The notes: generated by a model not told the origin, from the letters alone. Shown: positions 55,492-63,892, counted from the first letter of the stretch. The stretch is 64,000 nt of DNA from an uncultured Ruegeria sp. (GCF_947497005.1 NZ_CANMFF010000016.1:47686-111685), one strand, 5' to 3'. Numbers and translations are program-made.

Positions 55492-56361
55492 ATGCGAACG
55501 TCACCACTGCACCCGCGTTTCGGAATGGTCGTTCATGACGTCAATCTGCGCGACGTTACTAACGAGCATCTATATCCCGAAATCCGCCAGGCATTCGAAA
55601 CCCATTCGGCGCTGCTGTTTCCCGCGCAATCAATCTCGGATGCGGATCACATCCGCCTCGCCGAACTGTTTGGCCCGCTGGAAAACCGCGAAGCCATGGC
55701 GGCGGGTCGCGACATCGAGTTTCAGCTTCCCGAGTTGACAAACAAGACAAAGGACGGCGTGCGCGCGAAAGACGATCTGCGCCAGTTGGACTTGCAGGCC
55801 AATATGTTGTGGCACACGGACAGTACGTTCTTGCCGACGCCTGCGCTGATCAACATTCTGACCGCTAAGGTCGTGCCCCCTTCCGGTGGTGAAACCGAGC
55901 TCGCATCGACCCGCGCGGCGTGGGCGGATATGCCGGCTCATCTGATAGCTGCCCTGAAGGATGCGGTCATCTGGCACCGGTTGTCTCATTCCCGATCCAA
56001 AATTTCTGCCGATCTGGCTGCACTGCCGAAAATGACCCGATGGCCGGATCGCCCGTGGCGTGCGATCTGGCCAAACCCCGTGACCAGAGAAGAAGCCCTA
56101 TTCATCGCCTCGCACGCGTTCGCCATCGAAGGGATGGGGCATGAAGAAAGTCAGGCGCTGCTGGACGAAGCCATCGCGTTCTGTACGCAGCCCGAATATG
56201 TCTATTCGCACCAATGGTCTGTCGGCGACGTTCTGATCTGGGACGAACGCGCGACACTGCATCGTGGCCGCCCCTGGGATTATGATCATCCAAGAACTCT
56301 GAAATCCATCTGCTGCTCTGTTACCGACGCCGATGGTCTAAAACTTGTCCGAGTGATTTAA
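55492..56361 (+). CDS. TauD/TfdA-family Fe(II)/2-oxoglutarate dioxygenase
   Basis: A 289-residue non-haem iron oxygenase. The iron ligands H108, D110 (LWHTDST) and H257 (TLHRGRP) and the 2-oxoglutarate-binding R268 (HPRTL) are present, so it should be active. TauD relatives hydroxylate taurine, alkyl sulfates or chlorophenoxy acids; the substrate is not evident and no transporter is next to it. Its ATG follows GGAGG. It is inserted between dnaX and ybaB, 91 bp after dnaX. Confidence 0.9.
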   Translation: MRTSPLHPRFGMVVHDVNLRDVTNEHLYPEIRQAFETHSALLFPAQSISDADHIRLAELFGPLENREAMAAGRDIEFQLPELTNKTKDGVRAKDDLRQLDLQANMLWHTDSTFLPTPALINILTAKVVPPSGGETELASTRAAWADMPAHLIAALKDAVIWHRLSHSRSKISADLAALPKMTRWPDRPWRAIWPNPVTREEALFIASHAFAIEGMGHEESQALLDEAIAFCTQPEYVYSHQWSVGDVLIWDERATLHRGRPWDYDHPRTLKSICCSVTDADGLKLVRVI

Positions 56362-56391
56362 GAACCAATCCTCCCGCGCCCGCCACGGTTT

Positions 56392-56494
56392 ATCGGCTGC
56401 GCCGATACCCCTGAGCGGTCTTGGGCCCGGCACCACATGGGCCGTGCCCATGTGGTGCCGGGCCCAACGGGGGGAAAGGTCTTGCCAAAGACCT
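56392..56494. repeat. Cluster of three perfect inverted repeats before ybaB
   Basis: Three hairpins follow in a row. ATCGGC/GCCGAT (56392-56397, 56401-56406). Then 21-bp perfect arms at 56421-56441 and 56447-56467 around a 5-nt loop, a sequence made of GGGCCC, GGCACC and CACATGGG blocks. Then AAGGTCTT/AAGACCTT (56475-56482 and 56487-56494). No T run follows on either strand within the cluster. It may be a dispersed palindromic repeat, or an mRNA-stabilising/processing structure upstream of ybaB-recR. Confidence 0.8.
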
Positions 56495-56573
56495 TGACCA
56501 CGGGTGGGAGAACCCTTGTGCCATGTGGCTGCGACTCGTATTTAGAACGCAAACAGAGACACAGGAGAATACT

Positions 56574-56927
56574 ATGCTGAAAGGACTCGGCGGGCTTGGC
56601 GGTCTGGGCGACATGGCCAAGATGATGAAATCCGCACAAGACCTGCAAACGAAGATGACTGAAATGCAGGAAGAGCTGAACCACCTGACGGTTGTTGGCG
56701 AATCCGGAGCTGGATTGGTCAAGGCGACTGCAACAGCCAAGGGTGAACTCAAGGGTCTGGACATCGACACGTCCATTTTCAACGGCGACGACAAGGAAGT
56801 GGTTGAAGACTTGATCCTGGCCGCGATCAAGGATGCGCAGACCAAAGCAGCAGAACGTTCTCAGGAAGAAATGGCCAAGCTGACCGAAAGCATGGGCCTG
56901 CCAGCAGACATCAAGCTGCCGTTCTGA
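56574..56927 (+). CDS. ybaB: YbaB/EbfC-family nucleoid-associated protein
   Basis: Small dimeric DNA-binding protein encoded beside dnaX and recR in most bacteria. The start at 56574 (MLKGLGGLGGLGDMAKMMKS, after AGGAG) gives 117 residues; the frame upstream runs back through the inverted repeat and is not coding. The core has QEELNHLTVVGESGAGLVKA and a C-terminal helix. It precedes recR by 64 bp. Confidence 0.95.
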   Translation: MLKGLGGLGGLGDMAKMMKSAQDLQTKMTEMQEELNHLTVVGESGAGLVKATATAKGELKGLDIDTSIFNGDDKEVVEDLILAAIKDAQTKAAERSQEEMAKLTESMGLPADIKLPF

Positions 56928-56991
56928 TACAGGCTCCTGAACGATCATCGGCCGGGCGGCTTTGCCCGGTCCATTTGCAGGAGCCTGCGGA

Positions 56992-57585
56992 TTGAGTTCC
57001 AACAGCGACATAGACAATCTGATCGACCTGATGGCCAAGCTGCCCGGCCTTGGCCCGCGCTCGGCCCGTCGCGCCGTTCTGCATCTGATCCGCAAACGTG
57101 CCCTGCTGCTGACGCCCTTGTCTGATGCCATGCAGCAGGTCGCCATAACCGCACGTGAATGTCTGAACTGCGGCAACGTGGGCACCTCCGACATCTGCGG
57201 TATCTGCGACAATGAGGCCCGCGCGACCGGAGAGCTGTGCGTGGTCGAGGATGTCGCCGACCTTTGGGCGATGGAACGCGCAGCTGTGTTCAAAGGCCGC
57301 TACCACGTTCTGGGCGGCACCCTGTCGGCGCTGGACGGGATCGGACCGGACGAGCTGCGCATTCCCCGCCTCAAGGATCGGGTGATGTCCGAGGGAATAT
57401 CGGAAGTCATTCTGGCGCTGAACGCCACCGTCGACGGCCAGACCACCGCCCACTACATCGCGGACCAGTTGGAGGGGCAGGTGCGCCTGACCTCACTGGC
57501 GCAGGGCGTGCCGATTGGCGGCGAGTTGGATTATCTGGATGACGGGACGATTACAGCGGCGCTGAGGGCGCGGAAAGAGCTTTAG
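56992..57585 (+). CDS. recR: Recombination protein RecR
   Basis: Works with RecF/RecO to load RecA at gaps. A TTG at 56992 is the likely start (CAGGAG 8 nt upstream), giving 197 residues that begin with the family segment SNSDIDNLIDLMAKLPGLGP. It has the helix-hairpin-helix (GPRSARRAVLHL), the C4 zinc site CLNCGNVGTSDICGIC and a Toprim domain with CVVEDVADLWAME. Final gene of the dnaX-ybaB-recR group. Confidence 0.95.
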   Translation: MSSNSDIDNLIDLMAKLPGLGPRSARRAVLHLIRKRALLLTPLSDAMQQVAITARECLNCGNVGTSDICGICDNEARATGELCVVEDVADLWAMERAAVFKGRYHVLGGTLSALDGIGPDELRIPRLKDRVMSEGISEVILALNATVDGQTTAHYIADQLEGQVRLTSLAQGVPIGGELDYLDDGTITAALRARKEL

Positions 57586-57663
57586 ACCAGTATAGTAAAA
57601 CAGCAATCTTCTTTGATTCAGTAAGAACAACACCTCTACCGGCATTAAAATCAGGTAAACATC

Positions 57664-58227
57664 TTGAGCAAGTTCCCAGATCTATTTGTCCTCAGGCATG
57701 GCGAAACCGAATGGAACACACAGGGCAAATTCCAAGGACGTAAGGACTCTCCGTTGACGGAAAACGGCAAGTCTCAGGCTCGGAAACAAAACGAGATACT
57801 CAGTCAAATACCAGATGCCCCTTCGCGCGTTTATGTCAGTCCACAGGATCGGGCAACACACACAGCCCGCTTAGCCACAGCAGCTCATCATGAGGTAATA
57901 TATGACGATCGGCTTATGGAAATCGCGTTCGGACAATGGGAAGGCGCGACAAGAAGTTTCATCCGGGAGCAAATCGACTACTCCTATGAAAGTTACCATT
58001 GGTATTTTCGCAGCCCCGGCGGAGAAAGCTTTGATGATATCTGCGAAAGGGTGGACTCATTTTTGAACGAACAAAATGAGCCTGTGATTATCGTAACCCA
58101 TGGCGTTACATCTTTAGTGCTCAGAGGGCTTTGGTTGGGCCTTGATCAGGATGATCTGTTACGACTTCCAAGAACACAGGGGTGTGTGTTCCATCTTACT
58201 AACGGTATTGAAACCGTTTTAACCTGA
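57664..58227 (+). CDS. Histidine phosphatase family protein
   Basis: A phosphoglycerate-mutase-like phosphatase of 187 residues. The RHGETEWN motif (11-18) holds the phospho-accepting His; the second catalytic His is in VTHGVTSLVLRG. A central YSYESYHWYFRSPGGESFDD segment carries the usual acidic residue. The start is a TTG (57664) with AGG upstream. The DNA is AT-richer than its neighbours, hinting at recent arrival. Substrate unknown. Confidence 0.9.
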   Translation: MSKFPDLFVLRHGETEWNTQGKFQGRKDSPLTENGKSQARKQNEILSQIPDAPSRVYVSPQDRATHTARLATAAHHEVIYDDRLMEIAFGQWEGATRSFIREQIDYSYESYHWYFRSPGGESFDDICERVDSFLNEQNEPVIIVTHGVTSLVLRGLWLGLDQDDLLRLPRTQGCVFHLTNGIETVLT

Positions 58228-58366
58228 CCGAATACTTTTTGACCCGGAACTCAGGTTTGTCCCATCAGCGCTGCTGGGAAAGTCTTGGTTCGAAAAAGCG
58301 ACTTTGGATGATCACTGAACTGCTCTAAGGATAAATAAACTCAGCGAATACTTTGGAGCTCTCCAC

Positions 58367-58855
58367 ATGACCCGCCTTCTCGCCTTCACCTTCGCCGCCT
58401 TTACAGCCACGTCCGCCTTGTCGCAGGACCTCATCGACAAGGGCTTCGTCGAAGGTTGGAACATCATGATGGATCCCGCGCTCGGCAACGGGTGCTTGAT
58501 CCAGACGGTTTATCAGGACCTGTCGGTGGTTCGGCTGGGCTATGACGCGTTGGACAATCGCGGGTATTTCGCCGTTTACAACAAGGCTTGGGGCGACATC
58601 AATCAAGGCGAAAGCTATCCGATCCGGTTTGAGCTGGATAGCAAAAGCTATGACGCCACTGCCATCGGGTTCAACGAGCGCGACGTACCGGGCGCGACGG
58701 TGTTTTTCACCGATCGAAGCTTTGTGAACGCCATCGCTCAGAACAAAACGATGACCGTCTACAACCCCGCAGGTGAGGTGGTGATGGCCATCGACCTCAA
58801 AGGAACCGCCAAGGCGCTGGACTACGCCCGCGATTGTCAGAACAAGAAACTCTAA
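58367..58855 (+). CDS. Hypothetical secreted protein
   Basis: No family recognised. The 162-residue product has a Sec signal peptide (MTRLLAFTFAAFTATSALSQ, cleavage likely after ALS), then a periplasmic domain of about 140 residues with two cysteines (NGCLIQ and RDCQNKK). Its end overlaps the convergent RNase T2 gene by 4 bp. Confidence 0.78.
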   Translation: MTRLLAFTFAAFTATSALSQDLIDKGFVEGWNIMMDPALGNGCLIQTVYQDLSVVRLGYDALDNRGYFAVYNKAWGDINQGESYPIRFELDSKSYDATAIGFNERDVPGATVFFTDRSFVNAIAQNKTMTVYNPAGEVVMAIDLKGTAKALDYARDCQNKKL

Positions 58856-59481
58856 CGAATCGGATCGAACAGCGCGTCCTTGGCGGTGCAATCGCGGATC
58901 ACATCTCGGCCACACGGCACAGGATCAAGGTCGCGCGACAGGCACAGGCGGACCTCTTCAATAAAGCCCTGCTTGCAGGTGATCGTGATCATGTCGCGTT
59001 CCAACTCGGGATTGGCTTTCAGAAAGGCCTCTTCGACCACCGAAGCGGGCAGTTTGACGGATGAGTCCAGCTTGCGAAACACCTGCGGGCGTTCGACCGC
59101 TTCATAGGCCCGCCGGGACAAGGCGAAATAATCGGACGCCGATAGCCCCGAGCATGTGCCGTGTTTCTTCCACTGATGCCACGCAAGGCCGGAATTGCCC
59201 TGAATATCCTCCATTTCCCGCGTCATGTGACGCGGAGGTGGAGCCTCGGCCGTACGGCAAAACGACGGCCAGCCCTGATGGAATTGCGGCCAAAGCCCAT
59301 GCAGAATCCACCCATGGTCATGTCGTCCGTGACATTGGTCGGCTCCACGTGCATCACCTTCGCGCGCGCACCAGTTGGGTGACCAGCTGAGCGACAGCAC
59401 GTAGTAATCAAACTCACCCGCTTTTTCGCCCTCGGCCACCGCAGCCATCGCGCTGAAGACCCACAAAACTACCCAGCGCAT
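58852..59481 (-). CDS. Ribonuclease T2 family protein
   Basis: Secreted or periplasmic endoribonuclease without strict base specificity. The start ATG from 59481 (MRWVVLWVFSAMAAVAEG; AGAGG upstream) gives 209 residues with a signal peptide of about 16. Both active-site blocks are present: HGLWPQ (61-66) and WHQWKKHGTC (101-110), plus several disulphide cysteines. The enzyme should be active. It is convergent with the small secreted protein gene. Confidence 0.92.
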   Translation of the reverse strand: MRWVVLWVFSAMAAVAEGEKAGEFDYYVLSLSWSPNWCAREGDARGADQCHGRHDHGWILHGLWPQFHQGWPSFCRTAEAPPPRHMTREMEDIQGNSGLAWHQWKKHGTCSGLSASDYFALSRRAYEAVERPQVFRKLDSSVKLPASVVEEAFLKANPELERDMITITCKQGFIEEVRLCLSRDLDPVPCGRDVIRDCTAKDALFDPIR

Positions 59482-59611
59482 TCGCCTCTTCCCTTCTTGC
59501 TGTGTGGCGACTATATACGGCCCAAGTTCCCCGACAACGGAAACCTGCCCCAAGACCAAGGGGCCGCCGAATTCCGGCGACGGGACAGATGTATGCATAG
59601 GAGACGGGCTG

Positions 59612-60373
59612 ATGGCAAAACCGCTTATGGCCAAGGCAACCGCCGTATGGCTGGTGGACAATACCACGATCAGCTTCAAGCAGATCGCGGATTTCGTAGG
59701 GATGCACGAATTGGAAGTGCAGGGTATCGCTGACGGCGATGTGGCTGCTGGCGTGAAGGGCTTTGACCCGATTGCCAACAACCAGCTGACCCAGGACGAG
59801 ATCGACGCAGCGCAGGACAACCCGCTTTACAAGCTGAAGCTCAAGTTCAACCCGGCGGCGTCTGGTGAAGAAAAGCGCCGTGGCCCGCGTTACACTCCGC
59901 TGTCGAAGCGTCAGGACCGTCCGAATTCGATTCTGTGGCTGGTCAAGTTCCATCCGGAACTCAGCGATGGTCAGATCGCCAAACTGGTGGGCACAACCAA
60001 ACCCACCATCCAGTCGATCCGCGAGCGCACCCACTGGAACATCTCCAATATGCAACCCATCGACCCTGTCGCCCTGGGCCTGTGCAAACAGTCCGAGCTG
60101 GACACAGCCGTGCAGAAGGCAGCCGCCAAGAAAGCGGCTGAGGGCGGTGTGATGAGTGACGATGAGCGTCGTAAGCTGGTGTCGACCGAGCAGTCGCTAG
60201 AAATGGATGCAGCGCCGAAGATCCCGACTGCGATCGAAGGCCTGGAAACCTTCTCGCTGTCCGATGAACCATCGGAAGAGAAAGACGACGAGCCGATTAT
60301 TGACGCCGACAGCTTCTTCAATCTGCCCAAAGGTGGGGCGGATGACGAAGACGAAGACGATCTTCGCCCGTAA
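59612..60373 (+). CDS. trcR: Cell cycle transcriptional regulator TrcR (DUF1013)
   Basis: A 253-residue protein of the alphaproteobacterial DUF1013 family, annotated as the cell-cycle regulator TrcR. The start at 59612 (MAKPLMAKATAVWLVDNTTI) follows AGGAGA. It has helix-turn-helix-like segments (ISFKQIADFVGMHELEVQGI and DGQIAKLVGTTKPTIQSIRE) and a very acidic tail (ADDEDEDDLRP). Cytosolic. The DNA targets are unknown. Confidence 0.9.
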   Translation: MAKPLMAKATAVWLVDNTTISFKQIADFVGMHELEVQGIADGDVAAGVKGFDPIANNQLTQDEIDAAQDNPLYKLKLKFNPAASGEEKRRGPRYTPLSKRQDRPNSILWLVKFHPELSDGQIAKLVGTTKPTIQSIRERTHWNISNMQPIDPVALGLCKQSELDTAVQKAAAKKAAEGGVMSDDERRKLVSTEQSLEMDAAPKIPTAIEGLETFSLSDEPSEEKDDEPIIDADSFFNLPKGGADDEDEDDLRP

Positions 60374-60424
60374 CGTACAATCAGCCCTGGCCAGAACAGT
60401 TGGGGCTTTTTTGACGGACTTGCC

Positions 60425-60814
60425 ATGCTGAGCATTCTTTCTGCGGCTTTTGGCCCGCACCGCGCCGTTACCATCTACGCCTTTCTCAAAACCTGGGGGC
60501 TGGGTCTGGCTGGCGGCGTTGTTATGATCGCCATCGTCACCACCTTGTTTTTGCTTGGGGATGAAGGCGAACACAAGCACGAGGCGTTCCTGATCGTCCC
60601 GGTTCTGTCCGCAACCCCGGTGAACGGAGACCTGAAGAACGGCGTCGTGGCTTCGATCCGCTTGCCGGATGGATCTGCCACGTCAATCACTTCGACAGAG
60701 GCGCAGGTTTCGCAGACGGTGGGCACGACAGCCTGTGTGGAAAAACGCGTTTACGTCGAAAGCGGCGAAGCCCGGTATCGGTTCAAACTGCCACGTCTCT
60801 GCGAAGGCAGTTAA
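60425..60814 (+). CDS. Hypothetical protein with one membrane helix
   Basis: Unrecognised 129-residue protein. One membrane helix at about residues 26-44 (LGLAGGVVMIAIVTTLFLL) is followed by a hydrophilic segment GDEGEHKHE and a small beta-rich domain with two cysteines (TACVEK and RLCEGS). It lies 51 bp after trcR and ends at a strong terminator, so it is likely cotranscribed with trcR. Confidence 0.72.
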   Translation: MLSILSAAFGPHRAVTIYAFLKTWGLGLAGGVVMIAIVTTLFLLGDEGEHKHEAFLIVPVLSATPVNGDLKNGVVASIRLPDGSATSITSTEAQVSQTVGTTACVEKRVYVESGEARYRFKLPRLCEGS

Positions 60815-60833
60815 CCGGAATAGTTCAGTCAAG

Positions 60834-60867
60834 AAACCGCCCGGTGCTGACACCGGGCGGTTTTTTT
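60834..60867 (+). terminator. Intrinsic terminator after trcR and the following gene
   Basis: Perfect 12-bp stem AACCGCCCGGTG / CACCGGGCGGTT with the loop CTGA (60835-60862), followed by a run of T to 60867. It also separates the convergent permease gene, whose stop is at 60871. Confidence 0.9.
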
Positions 60868-60870
60868 AGT

Positions 60871-61902
60871 TCATACCATCTGAAAGATGATGCCTGCGAC
60901 TATTGCGCCACCTACACCAAGGCTCAGATAGGTTGCAAAGACGCGTGGCTTGACCAGTGACCACACTGCGGCCATCGCCGGAATGGAACTGACGGCACCC
61001 GCAACCATGAACGACATGGCAGCCCCTGCGCTCATTCCCTGCTCCATCAACCCCGCCAATAGCGGAGGCGCCACGTAGGAATTCAGATAGGCGGGCATTC
61101 CCACAAGTGCGGCAACGACGATCGGCAACACGCCTTCTCCGCCCACCACGCCGGCGATCAGATCAGCAGGCACGTAGTTGACCAACAGAGCTTCGAGCAC
61201 ATAGGCCAGAGCCAGCCATTTCAGCAGAAACAATCCGTTATGAATAAATTCCGAACGGAATCGTAGGCGGCGTTCGGGCTCTTGCCAGAATTTCCAGACC
61301 GGCTTGTCATCCATTTTCGGACCGCATCCGCAACATCCGGCAGGTTTGTATTCCCGCAGGGGCTGGGCAAACGCACCTTGGCGCATCAGCAATCGCACGG
61401 CGAACCCACCGAACAGGCCAAGGGCGACAGCAGCAACAGCTTTACCAATGGCGAAGGGCCATCCAAGTGCACCCGCAGTAATCAATAGCGTCGGCGGATC
61501 GATCAATGGTGAGCTGAGCCAGAACGCCATGACCGCAGACAATGGCGCGCCAAGGGCCAGAAGACCGGCAATAAAGGGAATGACTTCGCAGGAACAAAAC
61601 GGTGCAAGCCCACCGAACAGCGCAGCCAGAAAGATCATTCGGGTCTCGCGGCCCTCAAAGGCGCGCGCCACCATCACTTCAGCTCCGGTCGCCTTGAGGT
61701 AAGACAACAGAAGCACGGCAAACAGGATATATTGCCCTGTATGCGCCAGCGCCTTGACCGCAAAAGTCACCACCTCTCGCAGATTGCTGGGGTCCAGGAT
61801 TGCCACTGCCGCAAGGATTGCAACGATCAATGCCCAAGGGGTCTTGATCAGGTCCAACGCCCCTTTGGCTGTCATCCGGGGGTTTTGAGTTAATTCAGCC
61901 AT
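60871..61902 (-). CDS. UPF0718/DUF318 permease (ArsP-like)
   Basis: Inner-membrane permease of 343 residues starting at the ATG from 61902 (MAELTQNPRMTAKG), which lies inside the last codons of arsR (8-bp overlap). About eight membrane helices. Cysteines C103 and C105 (PFCSCEVIPF) sit at a family-conserved helix and a cytosolic loop has CCGCGP (190-195), suited to thiophilic metal(loid)s. ArsP relatives export organoarsenicals; other members have unknown substrates. Control by the adjacent ArsR protein suggests metal or thiol stress. Confidence 0.85.
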   Translation of the reverse strand: MAELTQNPRMTAKGALDLIKTPWALIVAILAAVAILDPSNLREVVTFAVKALAHTGQYILFAVLLLSYLKATGAEVMVARAFEGRETRMIFLAALFGGLAPFCSCEVIPFIAGLLALGAPLSAVMAFWLSSPLIDPPTLLITAGALGWPFAIGKAVAAVALGLFGGFAVRLLMRQGAFAQPLREYKPAGCCGCGPKMDDKPVWKFWQEPERRLRFRSEFIHNGLFLLKWLALAYVLEALLVNYVPADLIAGVVGGEGVLPIVVAALVGMPAYLNSYVAPPLLAGLMEQGMSAGAAMSFMVAGAVSSIPAMAAVWSLVKPRVFATYLSLGVGGAIVAGIIFQMV

Positions 61903-62203
61903 CGTTTGCGGCCTTTCCAACTGCGTCGGCGCAACACTCGCTGAGAATGAATTGCGCCAGATTTCTCAATTCGTCGTAACAGGCCCGGTTGATCGTGGTT
62001 CGACCGATCTTTTCCTGTTCGACCACCCCACCAGCCGCAAGAAACCGCAGGTGATGAGCCAAAGTCGACGGGGCGATTCCCGTCCGGTTCTGGATCTCGC
62101 CAACGGTCAAACCGGCCTCGCCAGCCCTGACCAGAGTCTTGAGGACTTTCAGCCGGGCTTCAGAGCCCATGGCAGAAAATCCGGCAGCAGCAGCTTCCCA
62201 CAT
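61895..62203 (-). CDS. ArsR-family transcriptional repressor
   Basis: A 102-residue winged-helix regulator beginning MWEAAAAGFSAMGSEARLKV, with the recognition region TGIAPSTLAHHLRFL. Cysteines at 75, 90 and 91 (ECC) could bind metal. GGAGGTGA precedes the ATG. It is translationally coupled with the permease gene and has a perfect palindrome 16 bp upstream, so autoregulation is expected. Inducer unknown. Confidence 0.92.
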   Translation of the reverse strand: MWEAAAAGFSAMGSEARLKVLKTLVRAGEAGLTVGEIQNRTGIAPSTLAHHLRFLAAGGVVEQEKIGRTTINRACYDELRNLAQFILSECCADAVGKAANDG

Positions 62204-62218
62204 GAGTCACCTCCATTA

Positions 62219-62234
62219 AACTAGATTTCTAGTT
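62219..62234. promoter_or_regulatory. Palindromic operator candidate for the ArsR repressor
   Basis: AACTAGATTTCTAGTT: 7-bp perfect arms around TT, 15 bp upstream of the arsR ATG. The size, AT content and position match ArsR-family operators. Confidence 0.65.
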
Positions 62235-62292
62235 ATGTAGTTTGAATTGACTCCCCGGTCAACCCACCTGATGGAAAATTCGCAGCGACAAC

Positions 62293-62324
62293 GTAAGTCC
62301 AGATTGCCCCCGCCTTAAGTCCAC
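62293..62324 (-). promoter_or_regulatory. Two TauR-like boxes upstream of tauR
   Basis: On the minus strand CTGGACTTAC (62293-62302) and GTGGACTTAA (62315-62324) are direct repeats 22 bp apart. They match the CTGGACYTAA motif reported for TauR of Rhodobacter capsulatus. The nearer lies 13 bp before the tauR ATG, which suggests autoregulation. Confidence 0.7.
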
Positions 62325-62337
62325 CCTATAAGCAGGC

Positions 62338-63798
62338 ATGGGGATTTCCGTCGATACATTCTTTCTGGAACTCAATGGTCAGGGCACATTGCAGGCCCAG
62401 ATCCAGCAGATGATTGCCGAAGGCATCCTGTCTGGTCGTTTTCACGTCGGGGAAAAACTGCCGTCGTCGCGCAAATTGGCGGCGCATCTGGGTGTCAGCA
62501 GAATTACGGTGACGCTGGCTTATACCGAATTGTTGGCCAATGATTACCTGACTGCCAAGGGACGGTCCGGATACTATGTCTCGCAAAATGCACCTGTCCC
62601 GCCCAAATACTCGCCAGTCCAGCGTGGCACCGAGACCGTGGACTGGGACAAAGCACTGGCGCGCCGTTTTCTGGACAGAAACGTTCTGCCGAAACCCAGC
62701 GACTGGCGGGAATATCGCTATCCGTTCATCTACGGTCAGGCCGACCGGACTTTGTTTGATCACGCCAACTGGCGATTATGTGCTGTCCGCGCGTTGGGTC
62801 ATAAGGACTTCGATTCCCTGACCGGAGACTACGTGGACCAGGATGATCCGCTGTTGGTGGAGTTTATTGCGCGTCACACCCTGCCACGTCGCGGCATCGT
62901 TGCCCGCCCTGAAGAGATATTGATCACCCTGGGCGCGCAGAATGCATTGTGGTTGGCCTCGCGCATTTTGCTGACCCATAATCGTACTGCGGTAATAGAA
63001 GACCCTTGCTATTACGCGCTGCGAAGCCTTCTAAATCACTGGGACTGCGCTGTAACACCCTTAAGTGTTGATCGGGACGGTCTGCCACCCGAGACAATCC
63101 CCGACGAAGCTGATGTGATCTTTACCACCCCCAGCCATCAAAGCCCGACAACCGCGACTATGCCGATCGAACGTCGCAACCAGTTACTGGACCGGGCACG
63201 TGATCTGGACGCGATGGTTGTCGAGGACGATTACGAATTTGAAATGGCCTTTCTGGGCGCACCTTCTCCGGCGCTCAAATCCATGGACCGGGATGGGCGT
63301 GTGATTTACGTCGGCAGCTTTTCCAAATCTCTGTTCCCCGGATTACGCCTTGGATATATGGTCGGCTCAGAACCGTTCATCCGCGAGGCGCGCGCGCTGC
63401 GCTCATTGGTTCTGCGCCATCCACCGGGTCACATTCAGCGCACGGCGGCATATTTCCTGTCATTGGGCCATTACGACGCGCAGATCCGGCGCATGTCAAA
63501 AGCACTGCAAGAGCGGCGCGATGTGATGGACAAGGCCATCGCGGAAAGCGGCCTGACCGTGGCTGGGCGCGGTGTGATAGGGGGTTCGTCAATGTGGATG
63601 TCGGCCCCCAATCATATGGATACTGCACAGCTCGCAAGCAGGTTGCAGAACCAGGGTGTTCATATTGAGCCGGGCGCACCGTTTTTCTCGGGACCAGACA
63701 GGCCACAGAATTTTTACCGCCTCGGTTACTCCTCCATTTCGACCAACCGCATCGCACCGGGTGTGAAACTTATCGCGGATGCTATTCGGACGACCTGA
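62338..63798 (+). CDS. tauR: Taurine-responsive regulator TauR (MocR/GntR family)
   Basis: Transcription factor of 486 residues joining an N-terminal GntR helix-turn-helix (residues about 15-80, LPSSRKLAAHLGVSRITVTL) to a fold type I aminotransferase domain that binds pyridoxal phosphate (SFSKSLFPGLRLGY holds the Lys; DDYEFEM upstream the Asp). MocR relatives activate catabolic genes in response to amino-type effectors. It lies directly upstream of xsc in the same direction. TauR boxes occur on both sides of the gene. Confidence 0.92.
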   Translation: MGISVDTFFLELNGQGTLQAQIQQMIAEGILSGRFHVGEKLPSSRKLAAHLGVSRITVTLAYTELLANDYLTAKGRSGYYVSQNAPVPPKYSPVQRGTETVDWDKALARRFLDRNVLPKPSDWREYRYPFIYGQADRTLFDHANWRLCAVRALGHKDFDSLTGDYVDQDDPLLVEFIARHTLPRRGIVARPEEILITLGAQNALWLASRILLTHNRTAVIEDPCYYALRSLLNHWDCAVTPLSVDRDGLPPETIPDEADVIFTTPSHQSPTTATMPIERRNQLLDRARDLDAMVVEDDYEFEMAFLGAPSPALKSMDRDGRVIYVGSFSKSLFPGLRLGYMVGSEPFIREARALRSLVLRHPPGHIQRTAAYFLSLGHYDAQIRRMSKALQERRDVMDKAIAESGLTVAGRGVIGGSSMWMSAPNHMDTAQLASRLQNQGVHIEPGAPFFSGPDRPQNFYRLGYSSISTNRIAPGVKLIADAIRTT

Positions 63799-63805
63799 GC
63801 CGTAT

Positions 63806-63838
63806 CTGGACCTAATCCGGCTTTCGTTTTGGCCCTAA
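63806..63838 (+). promoter_or_regulatory. TauR-like boxes upstream of xsc
   Basis: CTGGACCTAA (63806-63815) matches the TauR motif exactly, and a weaker copy TTGGCCCTAA follows at 63829-63838, 23 bp from start to start. They lie 86-118 bp upstream of the xsc ATG, in line with activation of xsc by TauR. Confidence 0.7.
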
Positions 63839-63875
63839 CGCAGGCCGCACCCTTACGCCAAAACCATATCAAACG

Positions 63876-63892
63876 CCGGGTACAGTACCCGG
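63876..63892. repeat. Palindrome upstream of xsc
   Basis: CCGGGTACAGTACCCGG: 8-bp perfect arms around one base, 31 bp upstream of the xsc ATG. It could be a second operator or a leader hairpin. Nothing in the sequence tells which. Confidence 0.5.
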
